From Smittium culicis (taxonomy: Eukaryota; Kickxellomycota; Harpellomycetes; Harpellales; Legeriomycetaceae), in NCBI GenBank assembly GCA_001970855.1, contig LSSN01000030.1, positions 7,667 to 49,241 of the forward strand: a stretch of DNA of 41,575 bases, written 5' to 3'. Below, one piece after another: positions 11,569 through 23,900 of the stretch. Below the pieces are notes generated by a model. The model worked only from the letters and a program-made list of their open reading frames with translations. It was not told the DNA's origin and searched no databases. The number at the start of each line of letters is the position of its first letter. The first letter of the stretch is position 1. The translations under genes and the position numbers were made by a program.

Positions 11569-14500
11569 ATGAGCAAAAAAATTAAAGTTTTAACGCCCGA
11601 GGTGGCAAAAAAGTTAAGCGCAGGTACTGTTATAGCGTCAATATCCGATATTGTAAAAGAATTGATCGAGTAAGTTTTAACTTCACATTAATTAAAATGC
11701 AGAAGTTATTTTTATTATAATTATGAATCATTATTCAATGATTTATACCCGCTTTTCATTAATTCCAAGTTATAATCTAAATCGAACAAAAAAAAGATAT
11801 TATCAATTTAAAATATACTATTTTCGAACTATAATTATTTTTACTAATCGATTTTAATAATAATAGGAATTCAATAGATTCTTGTTCGTCTTTTATATCT
11901 ATAACTTTATTTGACAATGGGATTTCACAAATTGAGGTTGAACTTTAAAAATTAAGATTAAGCTTTATTCATATTTAATTATATTTACACTTATTATCAT
12001 CGCGATAGTTTGAAACTCATATATAAAACTCAGCACATTTTTCAACCTTCGTTTTATAAAAAATAAAAAAACATAGGTATCTGATTCGGGCCAAGGTATA
12101 GAATTTAATGATATGAAATATATCGGAATGAAAGGATACACATCAAAAATTGTCGATAGTAGCGATTTAAGCAAAATTGATACTTTTGGATTTAGAGGTA
12201 TTATCTCTTAAAGATTTAATACATGTATACGATATTTACCTTATCAATACTTATATCAATTATGTAGGAGAGTCATTACATGCTATATCTTTATGCTCAA
12301 ACAAAACCACAGTTCTTTCAAAAAACTTTAACGAAAAATTAGCTGGAATGGTAAAAATTTCCCCATCGAATACAGAAACGTAAGAGGAATTATGTTTTTA
12401 TCATTATACTTTTGAAAAATAAATTTAAACTTTAATTTAATCATCACCTTCTTTTATCATTTTCAGAGATTTTCAAGTGTACTCGAGTGTAAGAGAAAAT
12501 GGAACAACAGTATCTGTAAAAGGGCCGTTGAGTAAATTCCCTGTTAAAATACAGGTAATTTCCAAACAATTTATATTATTCAAGGATTAAAAATAAAATT
12601 AATAAAATATTAAATAAACTTTCATTTTTAATTTTATACTTATTATCCGCTGATATTTCATAAAATGTATTTTTTTACTATTTTTCAAAGAACGAGAAAA
12701 AAAAGGCATCTGAAATTGCACCTAAAATAAAAAAAATGATTACAAATTACTATTTTTGCTATCCAGGCATCAGATTTCAGCTTATATTAAAGAAAAGTGC
12801 TTCAAAGCTTTTAAAGCCAAAAGCAAAAAAAGAAAACAGCAATGTTTTTACATGGCCTGCTTGCATTAATCTAAATAAGGCTATAGCTCATATTTATGGA
12901 AGAGAATCTGCTAAATCAGCTTATATTAAACATATATCCACTGAAATCAAAACTTTTAGCAACGGAATTACTGTAATTAACGACTTTGCATCAAATGAAA
13001 ATAACCCAGATTCTCAAAGTTTAAATAAAAATTTCGATCATAAAAATCACCCAAAAATATCAATGTCATCGTTATCGTTTTCTATAATACATAAAACTGC
13101 CATTAAAAATGCTTGGTGTAACAGCCAGGACAAGTTTGTTGCGATAAATAAAAGGCCAGTACTACTAAATGAAAAGTCAATATCTGAAATAATCAAAGGA
13201 GTAAAAGAACTTTCTAAAAATTTAATAAACACTGATTTCAATAATATTAAAACTGCATTCGGACCTAGAGATGAAAGTTTTGTATACATTATTCAAATTT
13301 CAATTCCACCTTCATACATAGATGTTAACTTGAGCGCTAAAAAGGATGTAGTCAGTATTATAAACCCAAAAATAATTATGGATTTTCAATCAAAGCTGGA
13401 GCTGACACAAAAAGATATCATAAATAGCAATCTAGAGGAAAACTTGAAAAAAGAAAAAATAGTCAAGACTTCAATAATTAATGAAAAAATCGACAGTCAA
13501 AATCTTTATATCCCAGATGCTTCAAGAGACTTGGACCAGGCTATCCTAGATTATCTTGAATATGACTCGCTAGAGTCTTCAACGATTTTAGAGACCGAAA
13601 AATGTACAAAAATAGATAGTGATCCAAAAATATTAGCAGAAACAAAAGAATTTATACCAACAGTTTATTCAACTGAGTCTAGTAGTATGGAATTGTCATT
13701 AAAACCGAATACACTAGATGAAATAACTGGTAAAATCATTTTCAATACAGAGTCATCAGATAAATTTCATACTAAAGATGGATTTTGGGTATCAAATATG
13801 GAGTCATTTGATTCAAGTGACTTTGAGGGCGAAGATATTTATCAAAATTCAAATAATTTCTCGGCCAAGGAATCCAAGTCAACAGAAAAAAATGAATTAG
13901 AAACATTATTTAACTCAGAATTATCTAGTGACGCGTATATAGAATCATTTATAATGAATTTTGAAAATGAAAATAAACCCTTTAAACAATCCAGTATGAA
14001 AGAAGTAAGATGCGATGATCATAGTGACGTTTACGGCCTAAAGGAAATGCATCAATTAAATCAAGAAGTAAATGATGGTAGTTTATCTAAAATTTCAGAG
14101 TGTGGGTATGAAAAAGAGCAGCTAAATGATCATCAAGAAATGACTATTTTCACAAACCTAGCTGAAACTGTTGATTTAGGGCATCAAATACATTGTACAA
14201 AAAATCAAAGGACTAATATATTTGATGAGAGAACAGGAAAACAATCCATTGATGCGGAATGTATTATGAATAATTTAATTCCAATGAACAGTCGAGATTA
14301 TCGAAATTCACAAAATAGGTCACCAAAAAATTCAACAACGAGCATGAGACATTCATCACGCAATACTAAATCATTAAATACTGGAGAAATAGCTAATAAG
14401 AAGAAAAAATATGATGCAGGGTATCGAAACCAAATGATTAATTCCAAAAATAAAAAAACAGCTATATATTCGTTCTGGTATAAAAGCCCACAAAATTTTA

Positions 14501-15819
14501 AATATATTGAACAAAAAGATCTTGGGCATAAAAGTCCAGCACCATTTAAACCAAGAGGTAAAGGTATAATATATAATTTAAAGAAAAAAGGAAACTATAA
14601 TAATATATTCGATAATACTAGTAAACATGAGGAAAGTCTGAAAAAAATAAGAACTGAAAATGATATTATACTAAATAATATCCATCAAAGCGGAGGGGTG
14701 GATGTAAGAAATGGTCTTCAATCAAGTTTTTTGGTGAATTCAGACATTCAAGATAGCAAAGAAGCTATACATTTTAATTCAAATTGTTTTAAAAATACCG
14801 AAAGTAAAAATGCCAATTATCCTTTTGAAGATAATGAGTTTATTCAAAAAAATGTAGTAGGAAATTTAGACGGAAATTTTAATCAGAACAAAGTTTATGA
14901 GAAAGCTATAAAAGACGAGGATAATAATTTCAAAAATTATGGGATTCATTTCTGTTGCAAATCAGAATACATTAAGGTATACTGCCCTAATTATTTCTCA
15001 AGTAATAATTTTTTAGATTATAAAAACTCTATTGAATCTATTGATACTAAGTCAAGCCTTTATTCAGAGAGAATAAAATATTTCAATGGCTCAATAGTTG
15101 CAAAAAGAATTGGAAAATTTAAAACATTATTAAATGTCTACACAGAGCATAATTCGAGGCGTGATAATTTAAATATAAACAATAGTTTGCTATTTAATAA
15201 AGGCACTCAGAAATCTATTAATTCTTATAGTAAAGAACTTGGAACAAGGATAGCTGAAAAAATTAAAAAGCCTGATAATTATGAAAACGACCATAAGATA
15301 AACAAATGCCTTGAAAAAGAAAATATTGAAATTACATCTGTTGGGGTTACAAAAAAGATTTCAATATACTCAGTAAATGTAAAATATGTTTCAAGCACTC
15401 GAAATTTTAACTGGGACGAATTTTTGCAAGGCAATAAGGAAATATTATTTTTCAAGGCAAATAATTTTTTATGTTGTGCAGATCTCGATTTTTGGATAGC
15501 ATTTATAAAAATTATGGCTATAAACTTTAAAGAAGAAAAAACCCGATCTGAAAGCATTGAAATCGAAAATTATATTTTTTTACAAAAAAATAAGAAAAAT
15601 GAAGAGGAATTAACTCAAAAAACAAATGCAGTTTGGAACTTTATGAAAGCAAAGGATTCTGATTTTATTAAAAAGGTCATAAAGAGTACGAATATAGAGA
15701 AAAATAACGTTTTGAACGATTTTCAAGATTTCACAAATTTAATTTTTATGTTAGCTATGACATTGATTAAATCAAGGATCAGAGTTCATAAATTATTTGT
15801 TTTGGCTCGAATAGACTAA
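11569..15819 (+). CDS. MutL-family mismatch-repair protein, PMS1/MLH2-like, with giant divergent C-terminus
   Basis: Six exons (11569-11669, 11867-11936, 12077-12197, 12268-12379, 12467-12554, 12691-15819) join in consistent phase and give 1,206 aa. The N-terminus is a GHKL ATPase of the MutL family: KELIENSID (30-38, Glu33 is the expected catalytic base), SDSGQGI (59-65), TSKI (79-82), FGFRGES (94-100) and GTTVSVK (147-153). The transducer-like part ends in FVAINKRPV and IDVNLSAKKD, most like human PMS1/yeast Mlh2. After that come about 800 residues rich in N, K, S and E with no recognised domain. The DQHAxxExxxxE nuclease motif of PMS2/MLH3 is absent, as in PMS1/MLH2. It should act with MLH1 in repair or recombination. 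The donor of intron 2 (GTTGAA) is weak. Family is certain; subfamily is not. Confidence 0.85.
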
Positions 15820-15936
15820 AAAAAAAATAAGCAGGCAAAAATCTATTATAGCTTTACAAAAGTGTTTTAATTATGTACATTATCAATATATAATATTACA
15901 AAAATTCCAGCAATCATAAAAAAATAGCCTTCTTAA

Positions 15937-18023
15937 TCAATCCATTCTTCTTGGGCGCCAAAAATTGTTGGTATTAGGACCTATTCTATTTTTATGATAG
16001 CTTTCTTCCGTGTTATTGTGAATAAAGCTAGGGTATTCTATGTATTCGTTTTGAATAAATTGATTGTAAGTACTTAACCTTTTAATATCCTTAGTACTAT
16101 TAATAAGATACGGGGAAATTTCTTGAAAGCTAGGTTTAATATTTTGGTTCAGAGTATTTTCGTGTTTACTTCCACTAATGTTAAAAATGCTGTTCAATGG
16201 TTTGATATGTTCTAGTTCAGGATTACTTTTGTATTTTTGGTGTTCGTTAAATAATAAGTTTTCATTAACGAAAGCGTCAGTTTCTCGCGGATAGTCTATA
16301 TAAATATCAAAAATAAGTTTATAGCCTAATAGTAGGATAAAATATGTAAAATACATAATCTTTCGTCATTTTCATAGTCTACTCTATTTCTTGGAACAAA
16401 TCTATTGTTAATAGCTACATTATTATCATCAATAAAAAATGAAGACAGTGATCGTTTTTTTCGAAGCTTGTTATCATATCCGCTATTAAATTTATCATTT
16501 TTAGTGAATTCGACATTATTTATAATTGCAGAATTATCATTTAGGGATAAAATGGGCTCATTCTGGATCTATTTAATAATAAATAATTTATTAGATGAAT
16601 AAAAAAATACAATATTGTCGTAATACTTCAGGTGTGTCATCTTTTTTGGTTTTAATGTTACTGTATATATGAATGTTTTCGTGAATTTCTTTTTCAATGT
16701 CAGTATTTATTGAAGGTTTAATATCTAGGAATCTCATTTTTAGTCTCTTGCTTTTTTTTGATTGATTTTTATTTGGTACTAAATTAATTATCTATTAATT
16801 ATCAATTATTTAAAATACACATTATATTAAAACTTTACTAATGATTTTAAACACCGCTTACTACATTTTCTTTAGGATTATTTTCATGCATTTCAATTTT
16901 ATTATTATGTGTCAAGTTAAATGGATCTTCTGGAAATGAACTTTTTGAAGAAACTATAGCTATTATTGATAAATATGAATTTGATATTTTAGCTACAAGA
17001 AAAGTGTGTTTATTTATATTATTCAAATAGCTTACATTTTTTTATAGAGTTTATTCCTTTGTTGAAAACACCCAATTTACTTGTAACATTTTTAAAATCT
17101 TTTCCAAGAATAGGTCTGATCTAAATAATTCATTTATATGATTATACAAGAAGTAACGTTTAATATATATTTCCAATTTATTAGTAGAAATAGCTATTAT
17201 TTGGTTACAGTTAATCTTTCTAAGAACTCAAATCTACTATGTGAAGCCTTTTTTTTCTTATCTGAAATTTTTGATACTCTTGAAATACTAGGCATTACAT
17301 CAATCTAAATTTATAATAAAATATTAGATAAGAGTAGTAAATTTTTTAATGTTCTTGAATTTTATATACAGTATTATTATTTGCGCTAAATTAAATTGAA
17401 ATAAATCAGTAAGTTTATATATGTATTGTAAATGAAAGCTCTATAGTAAAATAATGTAGTCATATCCATATTCGATGAAGATACTAGCGTTCTATTGCAA
17501 AAAAAAGTTAGACAATATTGCCCAGCTGAAGATTTAAATACGTTGAAAACATGGTATTTATCAGCATTTAAAAAAAATGGCACCTCGTATTTGAATTCAA
17601 GCGCATTAGTTTTGTTTATAAAAGTGGAATAACATTAAGCCTTTGAATATCTGAATCGAGAAATAAATTGCTCCTAGTTACCTCATCTTTGCTAGCAGTT
17701 ATATTATTGGCTACAAGTTTAGAATTCTTATGCTTTTCATAAGAGTTCTCTAAACCTATTATACTAATACTTTCGCCAGCTTCTAAACTAGCTTCATTAT
17801 ATCCTGAAATAGCATAGTTGTTTTCGTTTTGATTTTTTAAAAACTCTTCATGTTCTTTAAGATAAATAATTATTCTTTTAAGCTTATGGTTAGTCTCTAT
17901 TTTACCGATTTTCTTTCTTTTTGACTCTTCTTCTATTAAAGATATATGGGCCATAAGGTTTTCCTTGGTGAGTTTCAAGTGCTTTTTAGTCAAAAACCTC
18001 TTTATTTTTATCAAATTTTCCAT
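15937..18023 (-). CDS. Unidentified eight-exon gene
   Basis: I built this model by hand. Minus-strand exons are 18023-17682, 17583-17485, 17304-17209, 17120-17036, 16992-16862, 16791-16627, 16568-16355 and 16325-15937. Every junction is GT..AG and all phases agree, giving 506 aa from the ATG at 18023 to the stop at 15937. Introns run 58-125 bp except the last, which would be only 29 bp, so a frameshift or two genes is possible there. The protein starts with a basic, helical, coiled-coil-like segment (many K/E), then a compact hydrophobic part (FFLNADKYHVFNVF, QYCLTFFCNRTL), then low-complexity N/K/S-rich sequence ending NFWRPRRMD. I recognise no domain. It faces the MutL gene tail to tail, with 117 bp between the stop codons. 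Confidence 0.5.
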
Positions 18024-20390
18024 TTCAGCACTGCTGTTAAATAATATTGATATAATGAATATTCAAAGGGTAATTCTTATAATGCTAGTATAATTCGAAT
18101 TAGAATCTAAATGATAACTATATTTATAAGATATTTCAGTTATGAAAGAGGTAGTTTTGATTTTAAATATATCAATCATACATAAAAAATAAAAACGTAA
18201 GATTCAAATAAAAAAGATTTTTTAATGGTTATATACCTTGGTCGAAATTTTCTATGGGAATGGAATAAGAGCTATTCTTTAAGAGGAAATATGAAAAAAT
18301 AATTAATATATAATGCAAGTCACGCTCGTTTATAAATTATACTAGCGCATAAGACGAGGTTATCTTATTTAGGTGAATCAGCAATCTAAGAGCATTTACT
18401 AAATACATAAAACAAGCACATTATTTTGTGACGAAAGTTTTCGGGTAATGCAATTATTTTATATAATTTAAAAAGAGAATCCTGTAATCTTGAAAAAAAG
18501 TAAACCTTTGTGGCAAAAAAAAAAAAAAAACAAGGTTAGCATGTATGATTCTTCATTAAAAAAAATTCCCACAATTCCATATCATAAAATTAAATAAGAG
18601 CTTTTCTTGTAGAAAAAACGGATAAAATGAAGAGAAAATACGGGCATGTGGACAAGTGGCTGAAATGCTACTAACTGAGCTGGATTTAAATAGCTTATAT
18701 TCAACATTCCATATAAAGGATAGCTATTAGCCAACAAATTTCTATCCATTAAAAAAAAATTGAAAAAAAATTGAAAATACATATTTAAAAGGTTTTTTTT
18801 TTTAATACTTGGAGCGTGAAGTGTATATCGAAAATTGAATTTGGCTTATTAAGTTATTGATCTTTTGAGATATAGGAGTTGGAAGCAGTAGCCAAATGAA
18901 AGTGCGTGTAATACGTGAAATGAGTCAGCATTCATTTTATTTCATAGTATTTTAATGCCTTAGAGAAAAATAATATGTAAAAAATTGCAGGAAGTAGCAG
19001 GCATAGTCCAGCTGATCCTGCTCATGACTTTTTTTTTTTTTTTTTCATTAGACATTGAGTTTAATAGATTTTCAAAGAGTGAATTTGATTGTTGTGTAAT
19101 ACAGGTAAGACATACAATTCAGTCATGATTGGCAAACCAAAGAATGCTGAGAAGAATTAAAAGTCACAATCAATAGAATAGTGATTAACAGCTGAAATTA
19201 AATGGCGGGGATGACTAAAATATCATATTTCTCAAAAGCTTGAATCCAAGTTTTTTGTATTCTAACTTTATGTTTAAAAAAATTAACAAAAATTATTACA
19301 TTGCCTCTAACTGCAAAAAGTAAAAAATTAGCACTCAGTAAGAATTTTGATTTAGTTAAATAGATTTATAATTCTATTGCTTTTTCTCTTACTCCAGAGA
19401 TAAACTAAACCAATATTTTCTTGGATAAAATTGAACTAAACCAAGTGTATTTTCGATTTTCTCGAAAAGATTACTCAAGCACGTGAAAGAATCCTTTATA
19501 TTTAATAAAAATTAAATAATATTCACAAAGTTTTAAATCTTTTCCCTTAAAAAATCTCTTTTAAACTATTTTACATTTTTAAAAAAAGCTATGTTGTTAT
19601 TACTAATATCAAAATTTAGAGTTGAATTTAATATGAAATTTTCACTAATCAGTTTTCTCTGACGTTGATAGAAAAAAAGCACATAAATTACGGATGAGCA
19701 ATAATAATATAGAAAAGTGTTTTATTTGACTCTTTATTGTTGGCTATGGATTTGCTACAAAACGAGCGAAGGGTACATTAATTATTCCAGTTAAAAAAGT
19801 AGGTATATCTTATAAAGTTTAAATACCTTACCCAATACATACAAAGCATAATTATCAAAAAATTAATATTATTAATCCAGTAGTTCGTTATATATATTTA
19901 AATAAATACTAGAAAAGATGAAAATATTGAAAAATTACTAGCACAATTTTATGTACGCCACAAATCTAGTTGCTTTCGGAACCTATGTTAGTGTAAAAAT
20001 TTTAAATTTTATTTATGGGCCACGTAATCTTTATTCTGGTAGAAAAAAAGTCTATACAATTTGCTTAATTGGTTTTACAAATTTCAATCAAGAGGTGTAT
20101 TCCAAGAGGTTTAGCATTTAGAAATTAAATAAGGTTATGAAAGTTATCTTTGAGTGTAAAGTTGACACATAAAGTAGCGTTGTTAGTGATAGTAAATATT
20201 GCGATTTAAAATATAATTTAAAATTAAATTAATGGAAGTATCATCATCTAAACATGCTTAGATATTATTCAAGCGAGAAAATGTATTATTTTATAAATAA
20301 CAAATATTGAAGTTTAAACATTGTTAAATTAGCAAAAAAAAGTTAAATATATTCTTGAGTAAAATAAATGATGAGCTATAGACGTTGAGA
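18024..20390. other. Intergenic DNA between the unidentified gene and APRT
   Basis: No protein gene recognised. Part of the interval, about 18,840-19,045, is less AT-rich and ends in a hairpin plus 17 T, annotated separately as a possible non-coding RNA. The rest is AT-rich with stops in all frames. Confidence 0.55.
18840..19045 (+). ncRNA. Possible RNA polymerase III transcript
   Basis: The evidence is structural only. A stem GCAGGA (18987-18992) pairs with TCCTGC (19016-19021). Inside it AGC pairs with GCT and GG with CC, leaving a loop that reads CATAGT (19002-19007). Eight bases after the stem a run of 17 T begins (19029-19045), a strong RNA polymerase III terminator. Upstream, TGGCTTATTAAG (from about 18842) resembles a box A only in part, and no clear box B is seen. 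The 5' end is a guess. It matches no snRNA, SRP, RNase P or tRNA that I know. Chance base pairing remains possible. Confidence 0.22.
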
Positions 20391-20960
20391 TTATTCATAT
20401 TCAATCACTGAATGGATAGGCGATTTCAAAATACTTCTGCCACTAAGTCCAGAAAGCTCAATGACGAATAAGTTCAAAACAACATTAGCACCTAGCTTGG
20501 CGATAAGTTCTTCAGCAGCTCTGCAGGTTCCTCCAGTGGCGAGTAAATCGTCAACGATCAATACATTTTCTCCATTTAAAATAGAATTAGATTGGATTTC
20601 AACAGTATCAGCTCCGTATTCCTTTTCGTAAGTAGTGTTGACGAGAGTGCCTGGGAGTTTTCCTGATTTGCGAATAGGAACAAATTTGGCATTCAGTTTA
20701 AGAGCGAGAGTTGGGCCAAATAAAAAGCCGCGAGCATCAAGACCGACAACGGCATGGATTTTTTTTTCAGCTAGTTTTGAGGCAAATTCTACTGAGACCT
20801 TTACCATATGGTTCAATAGGCAGTCGAGAGCTTGGGGGTTCAAGAATATTGGGAAAATATCTCTGAATAGAATTCCTTCCTTTGGAAAATCTTGGTAATC
20901 AGCAACCAAGGCCTTGACCTTTTCAATGGTAAATTCTTGCGAGTTATTTGATTCTGACAT
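20391..20960 (-). CDS. APT1: Adenine phosphoribosyltransferase
   Basis: Single-exon gene of 189 aa, matching the 180-190 usual for APRT; the only confident gene here without an intron. It converts adenine and PRPP into AMP and pyrophosphate, the purine-salvage step, in the cytosol. Landmarks are DFPKEGILFRDI (24-35), GLDARGFLFG (73-82), the flexible catalytic loop YEKEYG (111-116) and the PRPP-binding signature VLIVDDLLATGGT (133-145) with its paired Asp residues. The start is the ATG at 20960; the frame remains open three codons upstream but has no earlier ATG there. Nothing is missing or broken. The symbol follows fungal usage (APRT elsewhere). Confidence 0.95.
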   Translation of the reverse strand: MSESNNSQEFTIEKVKALVADYQDFPKEGILFRDIFPIFLNPQALDCLLNHMVKVSVEFASKLAEKKIHAVVGLDARGFLFGPTLALKLNAKFVPIRKSGKLPGTLVNTTYEKEYGADTVEIQSNSILNGENVLIVDDLLATGGTCRAAEELIAKLGANVVLNLFVIELSGLSGRSILKSPIHSVIEYE

Positions 20961-23900
20961 TTCGAGCACAAGTTAATTTAAAAGAATAAAATCTGTCTAT
21001 TTAATAAGCTGAATTCACTTTCCAAAGGTATCTACTGGTATTTAATTATGGAAAATTTAGTCGTATTTATATGCGATATTACAGCTATTGGATTTGTTCA
21101 CTAGACTGCTATAAAAAAATTTTTTTTTTCAAAACAATTTTCGAATATGCACTTTGGCTCCTGGGCATAATTACATAATAACAACACGCTATTAAATTAG
21201 TCCCTGTGTCAAACACGACAAAAATATATAGTAGAAAAAATGTCTCATGCTGCATAAACATGATCTTTAAATGCGGTGTTGATATTAAAGCTTATGCAAA
21301 CCCAATTAATACGTAGGCATTGTTTTGTATCGTTGCTTACTGGATGGATACATTAATCACAATTCAATTGTTCATGTCCAATATATATACTTGATCAAAG
21401 AGCACTAGGTAATGGTTGGATGGATTTTCTATATCATGTTACGATAGATTAACTTTATAATTCGATTTGATCATAATGCAATAAGTTTGTGCTACTCAAG
21501 TCCCATATGTCAGTTAAAGCGTCATTTCCAATTTTGACTTCTAATCAACTAATTGCATAATTATTAAAAGTAAAAGAAGCGTTATTTTTTACTGATAAAG
21601 TGCAGTATGAATTTCAACACTACCAGCTGGTACTGTGCATTTACATAGTCACATTATAATAAATCAAGCATAAATTGAAAGTAACCGAAAAAGTTTTTAT
21701 TAGCGTGTGGATCACGCTTGATGACAGTTTTTTTCGTTTGACCAAGATTTATGAAATAAAAATTTTTATTTAGCTAAACTTTGAATACATATGAATAAAG
21801 TGTGATCAGAAAGTCAACAGATTTCTATTAGACACAATCCCTAATATGTAGTTATGTGGAAGCTATAGATTATTAAGCTCTGTTTATTGCAGAAGATAAT
21901 TAACTTTTTATATTTAGTTATTTGATATTAAAAAAATTGTAAGAAAGATATTATCCCTAATGATTGTACACTATTTCTTTGACGCCGTTAACTATTCGCA
22001 ATCCATGCTATTAGATTACCTTGCTAAATTTTAGGAGATAAAATTCCCCTATCTAATAATTTCTAGTTCTTTTAATTTATTTCTGTAAAAAACCACAATT
22101 AATGTTATTTGATTATTCACGAAATGCATACTAGAAAATTTTTATAGAATTTTTTATTTAATTTAAAAGAATCCAATAATATATTATTGGTTTGATGATA
22201 ACAAATAATTATCAACTACTTTATTCAGTACTAGTAATTCTGGAAATCTGATTTAATTTATTTATTTTTTTTTTTTTTGGAAATATATGTATTTTCCACA
22301 AATTCTCTAGAGTAACTACAACTTGGTGATAGAGTATGTAATAAAAATGGATAAAAGAATTATCAGCTCAACATCAGTATACTATAGTATGAACTTTTAA
22401 TAATGGTTTTTCCATTAAAATATTTAACAACAATAACTTTAATTACTCCTATTCGGTGCGATGTACTATAACAGAAGAAAAAAAAGAAAATATCCACATT
22501 TTTAAGCAAATTATCAACAGTAATCTATTATTGATAATATGAAATAATCTTAGAGAAAGCGGAACATTATAATTAAATTCTATTTGTTTATTATTAAAAA
22601 GAATAAACTATTGGTTATATAATTAAATTCATTTGGTGGTTTTTTCTAATAGGATTAAATAATAAAACTTATGGAAAATGGCCAGTAAAAATATAATAGG
22701 AATGATTCAATACTTCCAAATAGTCTCCAGTATATTGCGTATGTTCAAATTATTATTAAATAAGTTTTATATAAATTACCATCTAACCAAATGTAAAAAT
22801 CGAAAATTTTTACCATGAGTAGTGGAAAATAAAATCAAAAAAAAACTTATTAATAGTAGAATTTCTTATTTATAATATTTTTTCCGAGTTGATAAAAATT
22901 ATAGCACAATAAACATAGTATGAATCATAATATTATTATAAAATAAGTCTGTATAGATTCGATTTTATAACAGAGAGTTATTAGAATTGTTTGATTTCTA
23001 TCTGAAGTAAAGGAAATTTTATCATTAAGTAGTTTATAGATTAAAGTTTGTAACAAGACATAAACACCAATAATTATAGCTAAAACCACAGTTTTAAAAT
23101 TAGAAAGTTAATAAAAACATAAATAAAGCATAATTGAATAATTAACGTTAAAAAAAATGAGATATTTACCAAATATTATAATTCTTTATTATAAATATTG
23201 GGGATTGTTTGAGATAGCAGGATTTTCTCTAATAGCTTTTTCCTACATATCAGCTTTACTTTTACTTTTAAAATATTATTAGAAAATTATAGAACGTATT
23301 ATCTGGTACTTTCAATAGTTTTATTGAACATTTATAAATAAGATTAATTTATAATAAAAAATGTTTGTATTCTAATCAGAGTATTCAATATTTTGATCTC
23401 ATCGCCATTATCAGCTAATATCTAAAATTATCAAAATTAATATAAAACAGAATATTTGAGGAAAATTTTACTTTTGATTTTGATTTATAAATATTTTATT
23501 TATTCAAGTTAAGCAATTCAGTTTATTCTGTTAATTAAACTTTAAGGTGCGAAATTTTGATTATTGCAAATCATTAATACGAAAGGATTAAGTTTTTATA
23601 AATTAAATCTAAACACATTAAGTGTATTTTTAATGTGTTAATTTAATTTATTTATTTTATAAATTATAAAATTACAATTGTGCTGAGATTTTATCTCATA
23701 ATTGTATGATCTTATTATTTAATACCAAAAAATAAACAAATATAACTTATAAAAAGTAAATATTTGCATGTTTTTAAGTTTGAACGGTTTTGAATCAAGG
23801 AAGTCATAGTTATTATTCTGAAAAAATTAGAAAATTTTTTGGAATTATTTTTTTTTATATGTAATAGCAATTTTCTCGCGATTTTTTTTTATTTGCATCA

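Noticed and set aside
12177..12383. An independent small gene at 12177-12383
   Set aside because: Its 3' part is exon 4 of the MutL gene and its 5' part is the end of exon 3 plus intron; it has no separate start of its own.
16370..16380. TCATAGTC as a second possible template for the hexamer repeat
   Set aside because: It lies inside exon 7 of the unidentified gene, and words of 7-8 bases like this are expected by chance in a window this size.
18640..18760. A tRNA-like word TGGACAAGTGGCTGAAAT resembling box A
   Set aside because: No matching box B (GGTTCGA-type) and no acceptor stem could be found, so it is not a supportable tRNA.
20961..20969. APRT start three codons upstream at 20969
   Set aside because: That codon is GTG on the minus strand; the first ATG in frame is at 20960 and gives the usual family length.
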